Shown here: piece by piece, positions 40,230 to 47,895 of the stretch | How the letters are laid out: each line of letters starts with the position of its first letter | Numbering within the stretch: the stretch's first letter is position 1 | Assembly (NCBI RefSeq): GCF_004348445.1 | Contig: NZ_SMKV01000009.1 | Coordinates: forward strand, 62,001 to 126,000 | Direction of reading: 5' to 3' | DNA: 64,000 nucleotides | Origin: Saccharopolyspora aridisoli | GTDB lineage: Bacteria > Actinomycetota > Actinomycetes > Mycobacteriales > Pseudonocardiaceae | Made by a program: the position numbers and the translations under genes | The notes under the pieces: generated by a model | What the model was told of the DNA's origin: nothing | What the model saw: only the letters and a program-made list of their open reading frames with translations | The model's database searches: none

Positions 40230-41096
40230 TCATTCCTGCTCGTGCACCACCTGGACGTCGATCTGCACGCGCAGGGTGGTGCCGACAGTGGCGATGCCGC
40301 TCTTGAGCGACTGGCGGAACCGCACCGCGAAGTCGTCGCGACGCAGCTGCGCGACCGCCGAGGCCGAGGCCCGGGTGCCGCCCCACTGGTCGGGGCCGAC
40401 TCCGTCGAAGCGGGTGTCCAGCATGACCGGTTTGCTCACGCCGAGCATGGTGAGCTCACCCTCCAGGTCCCACTTGTCGCCGCCGCGCGGGCGCAGCCCG
40501 GTGGAGCGGAAGGTGATCGCCGGGTACTCGGCGACGTCGAGGAAGTCCTCGGTGCGCAGGTGGTCGTCGCGCAGCTTGTTGCCGGTGTCGATGGTGTCTG
40601 CGTTGATGCGGGCTTCCACCAGCGACTTCTCGATCGGGGTGCCGATGCGCACCTCGCCGGAGAACTCGTTGAAGCGGCCGTGGATGCTGCTCAGGCCGAG
40701 GTGCTTGGCGGTGACCTGGATGGAGGAGTGCACGGGGTCGATCCGCCACAGCCCGGGGGCGGGCAGGTCGGAGCCGCCGATGCGGCGGACCTCGACGGCA
40801 CCGAGGTTGGCGGTCGCGCCCTCGTGCACCAGGGTGGTGCGAGCTACCGGCTCGTGGCCGATCGCGGTGACGATCGCGGTGTAGGCGCCCGCGGCGAGAC
40901 CGGAGGCCATCACCGAGCCCTGCGCGTCGCCTTGAGCCCGTGCGACCTGAGTGCCGCTTCCGTCGATGACGGTGAGCACCGCCTCCGGCACCGGCCAGCC
41001 GTCGCTTCCGCACACCGACGCCGTCACCGCCCCGGACCCCCGGGCGGCACCGGTCTCGCCGTTGGCGGACGCGGCCTGCGGTTGGCCGAAATCCAT
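40230..41096 (-). CDS. YceI-family protein with N-terminal prealbumin-like domain
   Basis: 288 aa. Residues about 24-105 form a carboxypeptidase-regulatory-like (prealbumin-like) beta-sandwich: WPVPEAVLTVIDGSGTQVA, GLAAGAYTAIVTAIGHEPVA. Residues about 115-288 are a YceI lipocalin-like domain: LWRIDPVHSSIQVTAKHLG, ARINADTIDTGNKLRDDHL, EDFLDVAEYPAITF, ELTMLGVSKPVML. YceI proteins bind long polyisoprenoid or amide lipids. There is no signal peptide, so it should be cytoplasmic, unlike the periplasmic E. coli protein. It follows the MFS fusion gene by 121 bases, and its N-terminal domain is related to the three repeats at that transporter's C-terminus. Confidence 0.9.
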   Translation of the reverse strand: MDFGQPQAASANGETGAARGSGAVTASVCGSDGWPVPEAVLTVIDGSGTQVARAQGDAQGSVMASGLAAGAYTAIVTAIGHEPVARTTLVHEGATANLGAVEVRRIGGSDLPAPGLWRIDPVHSSIQVTAKHLGLSSIHGRFNEFSGEVRIGTPIEKSLVEARINADTIDTGNKLRDDHLRTEDFLDVAEYPAITFRSTGLRPRGGDKWDLEGELTMLGVSKPVMLDTRFDGVGPDQWGGTRASASAVAQLRRDDFAVRFRQSLKSGIATVGTTLRVQIDVQVVHEQE

Positions 41097-41217
41097 CTGA
41101 GAACACTCCTTTGAAGCAGAGCTCGATCATGATCTTGCTCGGCGGGCGGGCCGACGTCCAGTCGATCCCGCCCGCCGCAGCACGACCGTGACCTCCGGGT
41201 GGTGCTGCTGCGACCGG

Positions 41218-43728
41218 TCAGCCTTCGGGATAGCCCAGGTCGACGTCGTGCGACGTCTCCTGGCCCGTCAGCCGCAGCGAGCCGGCCACCGGCGGATAAC
41301 CGCTGGCGATCACCGTGTACTCGCCGTCGGGCAGGTCGGTGAAGTGGTAGTTGCCGTCGATGTCGGTGGTGCCCGCGGCCACCACCGCGCCCGAATCGTC
41401 GAGCAGCGTCACCCTCGCGTCCGGTACCGGCACGCCCAGGTTGGCCGACCGGATGACGCCGCTCAGCTGCGCTCCGGTCTGGAGGGCGACGTCGAGGCTC
41501 ACCCGCTCCCCATCGGTGACCACGATCGGGTTAGCCACCGGACGGTATCCGTCCGCGGTGACGGTCAGCGCGTAGGAACCGCCGACCAGGTCGGAGAAGC
41601 CGTAGTCGCCGTCGGCGTCGGTGGCGTTGGTGGCCACGACCTCGCCGCGCACGTCGGTGAGCACCACCATCGCGCCCGCCACGCCGACACCGCCGACGTG
41701 CACCAGGCCGCTGAGCTCACCGGCGCCGAGCAGCTGCACGTCGTGCCGCACCGGTCGGTCGGCCACGACCACCATCGAGGCGGTGGGCTGGTAGCTGCCG
41801 CCGGAGGCGATCAGCACGTAGGTGCCGCCGTTGTCGACGGCGAAGTGAAACTCACCGTCGATGTCGGTGCGCGCCCGCTCCACCTGGCGCCCGTTGGCGT
41901 CGGTGAGGGTCAGCACCACACCGGACACCGGGGTGCCGATCGAGTCGTGGACGACGCCGTGCACGACCCGCTGCTGGGCGTGCTCCTGGCCGTCCACGTG
42001 GTGGCCGCCGGTCAGCGCCGCGCCGTTGGAGGCGAACGACGGGATCGACGGCTCGGTCCACGGGCTGGCCTGGGCGGAGTTGCTCTGCGCGCCGTTGTTC
42101 CGGCCCTCTTCGTGTGCGGCCACTGAAGCCGTCTCCATTTCCTCGTTGCTTTCGATCGTGGTCCGCAACGGCTTCTCGCGGATGAACAGCACCGCGAGGA
42201 AGGTGACCACGGAGACGCACGCCGAGATGAGGAAGATGTCGCCGATGGCATCCCCGTACGCCGCGCGGACGATGGTCTGGATCGGCCCGGGCAGGTTTCC
42301 CACGTCCAGCGATCCGGTTCCGCCGCCGGAGGCCGCGGCCTCAGCCGCGCCGGGGACCTTCGCCAGCCCTTCCACGATGTAGTCCTGAACGCGGGTGGCC
42401 AGCACCGCGCCTAGCACCGACACACCAGCCGAACCTCCCAAGGTGCGGAAGAAGGTGACGACGGAGGTCGTCGAGCCCATGTCCTTGGCGCTGGTGGCGT
42501 TCTGCACCGCCAGCACCAGGTTCTGCATGAGCATGCCCACTCCGGTGCCCATCAGGAAGAGGTGGACCCCCACCAGCACCAGGTTCGTTTCATGATCGAC
42601 GGTGCTCAGTAGCCCCATCGCAATGATCATCACGATCGAGCCGACCACGAGGAACGGTTTCGTCCTGCCGGTGTACCGGGAGATGACCTGACCGCTGACC
42701 GTGGACGAGATGAACAGACCGCCGACCATCGGCAGCGTCATCAGGCCCGCGGTGGTCGGGCTGAAGCTGCGCGCGATCTGGAAGTACTGCCCCAGGAACA
42801 CCGCGCCGCCGAACATCGCGGTGCCGACCGCGACGGTGCCGATGGTGGCCATCGTGACGGTGGGGTTGCGGAACATCCTCAGCGGCACGATCGGCTCGCT
42901 GTGCTTGGACTCGATGATCAGCGCGATGATCAGCGCGAGGATGCCGCCACCGACGAAGGAGCCGGTCTCAGGCGAGAGCCAGTCGAAGTCCTTGCCTGCC
43001 AGCGAGACCCAGATCAGCAGCAGCGACACGCCGCCGACCAGGAACAGCGCACCGAACCAGTCGATCTTGGCCTCGCGCTTGATCACCGGCAGCTTGAGCA
43101 CCCGGCCGAGCACGATGAAGGCGACGACGGCGATCGGCACGGTGACCCAGAAGCACCAGCGCCATCCCAGCCACGGGGTGTCCACGATGACGCCGCCGAC
43201 CAGCGGGCCGCTGACGGTCGCCACGGCGAAGGTGGCGCCGATGTAGCCGCTGTAGCGACCGCGGTCGCGCGGCGGGACCATCGCGGCGATCACGACCTGG
43301 ATCAGCGCCTGGAGTCCGCCCATTCCGATGCCCTGCAGGGCGCGGAAACCGATCAGGGTCTCCATCGACTGCGCGAAACCACCGGCCACGGAGCCGACGG
43401 TGAAGATGGTGATCGCGATCTGGTACAGCAGCTTCTTGCTGAACAGGTCGGAGAGCTTGCCCCACAGCGGGGTGGAGGCGGTGGAGGTCAGCAGCATCGC
43501 CGTGACGACCCAGGTGTACTGGCCTTGGGTGCCGTGCAGGTCGGCGATGATCCTCGGCAGCGCATTGGACACGATGGTCGAGCTGAGGATGGCGACCAGC
43601 AGCGCCAACATCAGGCCGGACATGGCCTCCAGGACCTGGCGGTGCGACATCGCCTGGTCCTGGGTCGAGTCGTGCGGCGCGCTCGGTTGAGCCGACACCT
43701 TGGGCGCCGTCTCCGTCGAGCTGGTCAT
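41218..43728 (-). CDS. DHA2-type MFS transporter fused to three prealbumin-like repeats
   Basis: 836 aa. Residues about 30-525 are a 14-TM drug/proton antiporter-2 transporter: SGLMLALLVAILSSTIVSNALP, GKLSDLFSKK (motif A), GGLQALIQVVIAAMVPPRDRG, ending AVLFIREKPLR. After a polar linker (about 526-587) come three repeats of 82-84 residues at about 588-671, 672-754 and 755-836. Each has P-x-SGVVLTLTD-like, TDxDGxYxF and GxYxLxVxAxGY-like strands, as in carboxypeptidase-regulatory or Cna-B domains. In 14-TM MFS proteins the C-terminus is cytoplasmic, so the repeats should face inward. Ordinary DHA2 proteins end near 500 residues. It overlaps the MarR gene by 4 bases (ATGA) and precedes the YceI gene. 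Cargo unknown; a lipid or hydrophobic compound is an inference from YceI. Confidence 0.93.
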   Translation of the reverse strand: MTSSTETAPKVSAQPSAPHDSTQDQAMSHRQVLEAMSGLMLALLVAILSSTIVSNALPRIIADLHGTQGQYTWVVTAMLLTSTASTPLWGKLSDLFSKKLLYQIAITIFTVGSVAGGFAQSMETLIGFRALQGIGMGGLQALIQVVIAAMVPPRDRGRYSGYIGATFAVATVSGPLVGGVIVDTPWLGWRWCFWVTVPIAVVAFIVLGRVLKLPVIKREAKIDWFGALFLVGGVSLLLIWVSLAGKDFDWLSPETGSFVGGGILALIIALIIESKHSEPIVPLRMFRNPTVTMATIGTVAVGTAMFGGAVFLGQYFQIARSFSPTTAGLMTLPMVGGLFISSTVSGQVISRYTGRTKPFLVVGSIVMIIAMGLLSTVDHETNLVLVGVHLFLMGTGVGMLMQNLVLAVQNATSAKDMGSTTSVVTFFRTLGGSAGVSVLGAVLATRVQDYIVEGLAKVPGAAEAAASGGGTGSLDVGNLPGPIQTIVRAAYGDAIGDIFLISACVSVVTFLAVLFIREKPLRTTIESNEEMETASVAAHEEGRNNGAQSNSAQASPWTEPSIPSFASNGAALTGGHHVDGQEHAQQRVVHGVVHDSIGTPVSGVVLTLTDANGRQVERARTDIDGEFHFAVDNGGTYVLIASGGSYQPTASMVVVADRPVRHDVQLLGAGELSGLVHVGGVGVAGAMVVLTDVRGEVVATNATDADGDYGFSDLVGGSYALTVTADGYRPVANPIVVTDGERVSLDVALQTGAQLSGVIRSANLGVPVPDARVTLLDDSGAVVAAGTTDIDGNYHFTDLPDGEYTVIASGYPPVAGSLRLTGQETSHDVDLGYPEG

Positions 43729-44216
43729 CGAGTTCGTCCCCCCATCCCGGAGCCTGAGTGATCTCCGCTTTCGATCGTGTGGCGGCGGATGTCCGACATC
43801 GCGTCGCCGAGCAACCGGGCCAGTTCGCGGACCTTCGCGTCCTCCCAGTCGACCAGCGCCTCACCGATCCACTCCGCCTTCTTCCGCTCGAGCTCGGTGA
43901 CGACCCGGTTGCCGAGATCGGTGGTCCGCAGCAGCGAGACCCGGCGGTCGACTGGGTCCGGTCGGCGTGTGATCAGTCCGGCCTGCTCGAGCTGGTTCAC
44001 CTGCCGGCTCACCACGGACGCATCGACGATGCGGTGGTGAGCGAGGTCGGAGACCCGGCATTCGCCGCGGTGCACCAGCTCGGTGAGCAGCCCCGCCGCG
44101 GCGTAGGGGACCTGGTCGGACAGCTGCAACCCCCGTTGCAGCGCGACCTGCTTGAGGTCCATCAAGGCGCGGAGTGGGCGGAGCAGCTCACCGCAGGTCT
44201 CTGGTGTAGGTCCCAT
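43725..44216 (-). CDS. MarR-family regulator heading the MFS/YceI operon
   Basis: 163 aa. The winged helix is LLTELVHRGECRVSDLAHHRIVDASVVSRQVNQLEQAGLITRRPDPVDRRVSLLRTT. It is the first gene of an operon with the MFS fusion (4-base overlap) and YceI. Two GTTGC-N5-GCAAC palindromes lie immediately upstream, so it very probably represses its own operon until a ligand is bound. Confidence 0.93.
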   Translation of the reverse strand: MGPTPETCGELLRPLRALMDLKQVALQRGLQLSDQVPYAAAGLLTELVHRGECRVSDLAHHRIVDASVVSRQVNQLEQAGLITRRPDPVDRRVSLLRTTDLGNRVVTELERKKAEWIGEALVDWEDAKVRELARLLGDAMSDIRRHTIESGDHSGSGMGGRTR

Positions 44217-44234
44217 CGCGAGCCCATCCTGTTA

Positions 44235-44278
44235 GTTGCTCTAGGCAACAATAGGGCCACTTGGTTGCAGCACGCAAC
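44235..44278 (-). promoter_or_regulatory. Twin MarR operators
   Basis: Two perfect palindromes GTTGC-N5-GCAAC at 44235-44249 and 44264-44278, with centres 29 bp apart (nearly three helical turns), 18 bases and more upstream of the marR start at 44216. Identical arms and even spacing are strong evidence for a cooperative site. Confidence 0.85.
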
Positions 44279-44374
44279 TGAAATGGGGGTGACTCGCACC
44301 ACCGGCCATTCAGGGCCTTCTGCGCGATGGGGCACGATTCAGCGCACGGGAGCCGAGCTGGCGGGCCCGTCAGA

Positions 44375-44839
44375 TCAGCTGGTCTGGTTCAGCTTGCCGA
44401 GCAGCCGGGCGAGGTCGGCGAGGTCCTGCGTGCTCCAGCTGGCGAACTGGCCGTGGAGGTGCTTGCGGCGCTCGGCGCGCACCCGCTCCAGGCGCTCCTG
44501 CCCCAGGTCGGAGAGCTGGATGCGGCGGGCGCGGCCGTCGTCCGGGTCGGGGGCGCGCTCCAGCAGCTCCAGATCGACGAGGGTGGCGATCTGCCGCGAG
44601 ACCGTGGACTTGTCCAGGCCGGTGCGGTCGGCCAAGTCCATGCCGCGCAGCGGTCCTTCGTTGGCCACCATCAGCAACATCGTGTAGGAGGCCGGGTCCA
44701 GGTCCGGGTGCACCAGCGCGGCGACGTGCGTGGAGAGGTTCCGCGCGTTGCGGAACATCATCACCAGCTCGCGTTCGATCTCCTCGGCCGCTTCGCGGCG
44801 CGCGGGGTCCTCAGCGATCTCGTCGTCCTGCTCGCTCAC
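44375..44839 (-). CDS. Second MarR-family regulator
   Basis: 154 aa. Winged helix: YTMLLMVANEGPLRGMDLADRTGLDKSTVSRQIATLVDLELLERAPDPDDGRARRIQLSDLG. The N-terminus has a run of acidic residues. Ends 158 bases upstream of the first marR. The gap contains the twin operators, so the two genes are probably separate units. Its own target is not evident. Confidence 0.9.
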   Translation of the reverse strand: MSEQDDEIAEDPARREAAEEIERELVMMFRNARNLSTHVAALVHPDLDPASYTMLLMVANEGPLRGMDLADRTGLDKSTVSRQIATLVDLELLERAPDPDDGRARRIQLSDLGQERLERVRAERRKHLHGQFASWSTQDLADLARLLGKLNQTS

Positions 44840-45021
44840 GTCACTCCCCGCACCTTGCGACCGTTTCGCCCCACTCTAGGGAGCACGGCCGCAACGCAGA
44901 GCACCAGCCCGGGAACTCGTCAACCGAATTCCCAACCGGACGACGACTGTCACCGACCGCCAGGCGAGCGCTGACGGCGCTTCCTCAGCGCCCCGCCTGA
45001 GCAGCCGGCACCGCGAGTTCT

Positions 45022-45105
45022 CAGACGTCGTCTGGCGGGACAGCCGTAGCCCGCTTTCGTGTCCGCTCCACACTCAGGTCCCGGACCGAGCCAGACGGCG
45101 TCTGG
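45022..45105. promoter_or_regulatory. Pair of CAGACG/CGTCTG palindromes
   Basis: CAGACG-T-CGTCTG at 45022-45034 and CCAGAC-GGC-GTCTGG at 45091-45105, centres 70 bp apart. They are in the 307-base gap upstream of the second marR gene. They may bind a regulator, perhaps that MarR. The rest of 44840-45146 holds no gene, only a copy of the 31-bp repeat. Confidence 0.45.
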
Positions 45106-45106
45106 A

Positions 45107-45137
45107 GTTCCGCCACCCGCACCGCCACGCAACACGA
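45107..45137 (+). repeat. 31-bp dispersed repeat, copy 2
   Basis: Matches 26112-26142 at 29 of 31 positions, beginning GTTCCGCCACCCGCACCGCC. It abuts the second CAGACG palindrome and lies 9 bases from the 3' end of the PNPOx-like gene. Confidence 0.7.
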
Positions 45138-45146
45138 CCAGGAGGC

Positions 45147-45926
45147 TTAGGCGGAGACCTCGTGCCAGGGACGGGGCATGCCCTTGGCGCTGAAGTAGTC
45201 GCCACCCTTGCGCTTCACGTCGTCGGTGCCCCAGGTGCGTTCCCGCAGGACGGGCATCATCCGGGGGATGTGCTTGCGGCAGTGGATGTAGGCCTCCTCG
45301 ACCTGCACCACCACCCAGCGCTCGGGCGTGCGGCCCCGGTCGAACTCCGAGGGCAGCGCGGGGTAGATGCCGCGCAGGTCCGAGTCCTCGACGATGCGGG
45401 CCTTGCCGTTGACGTGCAGGCCGATCAGGTCGGTGACGAAGTCCACCAGGAGGATGCCGACGTGCGGGTTCTCACTGATGTTGCCGAGGCTGGCCATCAC
45501 TCCGTTGCCCCGGTACTCCGGGTAGCAGACGTGCTGGTCGTCGAGGACCTCGAGGAAGCCGGGCGGGCCTGCCCGCAGGCTGGAATCGCACTCACCTCGG
45601 GCGTCGGAGGTCGCCACGAAGGCCAGCTCCATGCGCCCGATGAACTCCTTCATCTCGTCGTTGAGCCTGTCCAGGACCTGGTCGTCGTAGAAGCGGCGGG
45701 CCCGCTTCTCGGTGCCGTAGGCGCTCTGGAGCAGGTGCTCACCGGCCGATCCGGGCAGAGTCGGGGATTCCTGCCGGAACGGGTCGGCGAGCTGCGGCTC
45801 GGATAATCGGGCGGGGATCGGGACGGGGGGTGTTGTGCTGTCGGACAGCTCCAGGTCCAGCATGGCAGCGGGAGCCACGCCGGCCGGGTTGATGTGATCG
45901 GGGGTCACGGCGGACCACAGTGTCAT
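45147..45926 (-). CDS. Pyridoxamine-5'-phosphate-oxidase-like flavin/heme-fold protein
   Basis: 259 aa if started at ATG 45926; ATG 45863 is also possible, and neither has a clear ribosome site. The split-barrel core is EFIGRMELAFVATSDARGECDSSLRAGPPGF, VCYPEYRGNGVMASLGNISENPHVGILLVDF and LHVNGKARIV. The C-terminal block YIHCRKHIP and the final RKGGDYFSAKG fit a group often found beside ferredoxin-reductase or globin genes. Divergent from the flavohemoglobin; a role in NO or oxidative stress is only inferred from position. Confidence 0.82.
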   Translation of the reverse strand: MTLWSAVTPDHINPAGVAPAAMLDLELSDSTTPPVPIPARLSEPQLADPFRQESPTLPGSAGEHLLQSAYGTEKRARRFYDDQVLDRLNDEMKEFIGRMELAFVATSDARGECDSSLRAGPPGFLEVLDDQHVCYPEYRGNGVMASLGNISENPHVGILLVDFVTDLIGLHVNGKARIVEDSDLRGIYPALPSEFDRGRTPERWVVVQVEEAYIHCRKHIPRMMPVLRERTWGTDDVKRKGGDYFSAKGMPRPWHEVSA

Positions 45927-45985
45927 GTCAACCCGTCCGGTAACAGGTTGGCCACTAGCTTTCCCCCGACCGATTGATGGATTAT

Positions 45986-46019
45986 CTACGTGAAGTAGTT
46001 GCAAAGCACTCGAAAGTGC
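45986..46019. promoter_or_regulatory. Inverted repeats in the divergent PNPOx/flavohemoglobin promoter
   Basis: GCACT-CGAA-AGTGC (46006-46019) is perfect, and an ACTAC-like pair (CTAC at 45987, GTAG at 45995) lies just before it. They sit between the divergent starts at 45926 and 46146. They could be operators; no match to a known NO-sensor site is claimed. Confidence 0.35.
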
Positions 46020-46145
46020 CATCAAGGCAGACGTACGTCCGATCAGAGGTTAGGGTCGCCCCTGATGTCGGGGGACGTTTGCAGGTAGCGGTTGCGCCCA
46101 CCCCAGGTGCCTGCCGCCAACGTGGAGAAGACTGCGCCCGAAACG

Positions 46146-47318
46146 ATGACGAACGCCGTACTGAGTCCAGGTCCGCCCCCGAACCACGAGCCGTCCCACT
46201 CCGGTGTGAGCAAGATGGTTCGACTCATCCGCGAGAGCTACGCGGTGGTCGAACCGCACTCCGACGAGGTGGCGAAGTTCTTCTACGGCACCTTGTTCAG
46301 CATCGCGCCGCACACCCGCGAGCTGTTCGCCGCCAACATGGAGGTGCAGCGCAGCCGCCTGCTTCGGGCGCTCGTGCACGTCATCCAGATGGTCGACAAG
46401 CCCGACGAGCTGCTGCCGTTCCTGCAGCAGCTGGGTCGCGACCACCGCAAGTTCGGTGTCGTCACCCAGCACTACGAGGCGGTCGGCACCGCGCTGTTGG
46501 CGGCCATCAAGCGCTACGCCGGTGACAGCTGGACCGACCAGGTCGAACGCGCCTGGGCGGAGGCGTACACGGTCATGGCCTCGGCGATGACCGAAGCGGC
46601 TGCCGCCGACGACGGTCCCGCCTGGTACACCGGCCAGGTCCTGCACCACGAGCGGCTGAGCTGGGACCTCGCCGTGGTCCGCGTGCAGACCGACCACCCG
46701 GTGCCCTACCTGCCCGGCCAGTACGTCAGCGTCGAGGTCCCCCAGCGGCCCCGGATGTGGCGGTACCTGTCGCCGGCGAACGCGCCCAGCGACGACGGCG
46801 TGATGGAGTTCCACGTCCGCTCCGTCGAGGGCGGGTGGGTCAGCCGTGCGGTGGTCGGCCACGCGCAGCCCGGCGACCAGTGGCGGATCGGCTCGCCGAT
46901 GGGTCGGCTGACGGTCGACCGGGGGAACTCGCCGGACGTCCTGATGGTCGCAGGCGGCACCGGAGTCACGCCGCTGCGCGCGATCATCGACGACCTCGCC
47001 CAGTACGGCGAGAACCCGCGCGTGCAGCTCTTCTACGGCGGACGCACCCGCGACGACCTCTACGACCTGGAGAACCTCCGCCGCATCGCGATGCACAACC
47101 CGTGGCTGACGATCACGGCCGTGCTGGAGAACGACCCGAACTTCGACGGTGTCGAGCACGGCACGATCGCCGACGTCGTCTCCCGCTACGGCGCCTGGGA
47201 GGGCTGGGACGTGCTGGTCTCCGGTTCTCCGGCGATGATCCGCGCCACGGTCTCGAAGATGCTGGTCGCGGGCACCACCCTCGACCACATCCGCTACGAC
47301 CCGTTCACGTTGGACTGA
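46146..47318 (+). CDS. Flavohemoglobin (globin-FAD-NAD), type II-like
   Basis: 390 aa from ATG 46146 (GTG 46122 possible). The globin part (about 24-155) has Tyr47 (FFYGTLF, position B10), Gln68 (E7) and the proximal His100 in GRDHRKFGV. The reductase part has PYLPGQYVSVEV, the FAD region RMWRYLSPAN, and the NAD loop VAGGTGVTPLRAI. In classical NO dioxygenases the FAD motif is RxYS; here it is RYLS, and the C-terminal FGP end is absent. This agrees with the divergent type II group, of which M. tuberculosis Rv0385, next to clpB, is the known member. Reaction on NO is therefore uncertain. Confidence 0.88.
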   Translation: MTNAVLSPGPPPNHEPSHSGVSKMVRLIRESYAVVEPHSDEVAKFFYGTLFSIAPHTRELFAANMEVQRSRLLRALVHVIQMVDKPDELLPFLQQLGRDHRKFGVVTQHYEAVGTALLAAIKRYAGDSWTDQVERAWAEAYTVMASAMTEAAAADDGPAWYTGQVLHHERLSWDLAVVRVQTDHPVPYLPGQYVSVEVPQRPRMWRYLSPANAPSDDGVMEFHVRSVEGGWVSRAVVGHAQPGDQWRIGSPMGRLTVDRGNSPDVLMVAGGTGVTPLRAIIDDLAQYGENPRVQLFYGGRTRDDLYDLENLRRIAMHNPWLTITAVLENDPNFDGVEHGTIADVVSRYGAWEGWDVLVSGSPAMIRATVSKMLVAGTTLDHIRYDPFTLD

Positions 47319-47373
47319 GTCCGCTCGTCCTGCTCAGCGAAGCGAACCGGCTTCTGAACCGTGCTCGACGCCG

Positions 47374-47408
47374 AGGAGGGCGCCTCCCACCAGGGGAGAC
47401 GCCCTCCT
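47374..47408. terminator. Bidirectional terminator
   Basis: Stem AGGAGGGCG (47374-47382) with CGCCCTCCT (47400-47408), extended by CTCCC/GGGAG after one mismatch, with a 5-base loop. Between the convergent flavohemoglobin gene and hspR. Confidence 0.85.
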
Positions 47409-47422
47409 TCGCGTTCACGGGG

Positions 47423-47893
47423 TTACCGCTTGCGGTTGGGTTTCCAGACGACCAACGCGGTCTCCTGCCGCAACGGGACGAGGTCCCGGCGGTAGGAGGC
47501 GTGGATCTGGGCCGCCGCCGATTCCGCCGCCGCGTAGGCCGCCGCGACCTCCTCGGTGAGCTCGGTGACCTTGGCCTGCAGCGCGTCGACCTGGTTCTCC
47601 AGATCGATGATGCGCTTGATACCGGCCAGGTTGACGCCCTCCTCCTGGGAGAGCCGCTGCACCTCGCGCAGCAGCGCGATGTCGCGCAGCGAGTAGCGTC
47701 GGCCTCCTGCCGCGGTGCGTCCGGGCGAGACGAGTCCGAGCCGGTCGTAGCTGCGCAGCGTCTGCGCGTGCAGACCGGACAGCTGCGCCGCCACCGAGAT
47801 CACGAACATCGGGGTGTCCTCGTTTGAACCGGGCGGGAACGCGAATCCCATCTCCGGACCGAGCCCACCGGGGCCCGTCATGCGGCCGGCCAT
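47423..47893 (-). CDS. hspR: Heat-shock repressor HspR (MerR family)
   Basis: 156 aa from ATG 47893, chosen over GTG 47899 because GGGAGG then has the right 5-6 base spacing. The winged-helix DNA-binding part is VISVAAQLSGLHAQTLRSYDRLGLVSPGRT, followed by GGRRYSLRDIALLREVQRLSQEEGVNLAGI, then a coiled coil (about 100-135). It binds TTGAG/CTCAA inverted repeats and represses dnaK and clpB; DnaK acts as co-repressor in Streptomyces. Last gene of the dnaK operon, starting 2 bases after the dnaJ stop. Confidence 0.96.
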   Translation of the reverse strand: MAGRMTGPGGLGPEMGFAFPPGSNEDTPMFVISVAAQLSGLHAQTLRSYDRLGLVSPGRTAAGGRRYSLRDIALLREVQRLSQEEGVNLAGIKRIIDLENQVDALQAKVTELTEEVAAAYAAAESAAAQIHASYRRDLVPLRQETALVVWKPNRKR

Positions 47894-47895
47894 GC

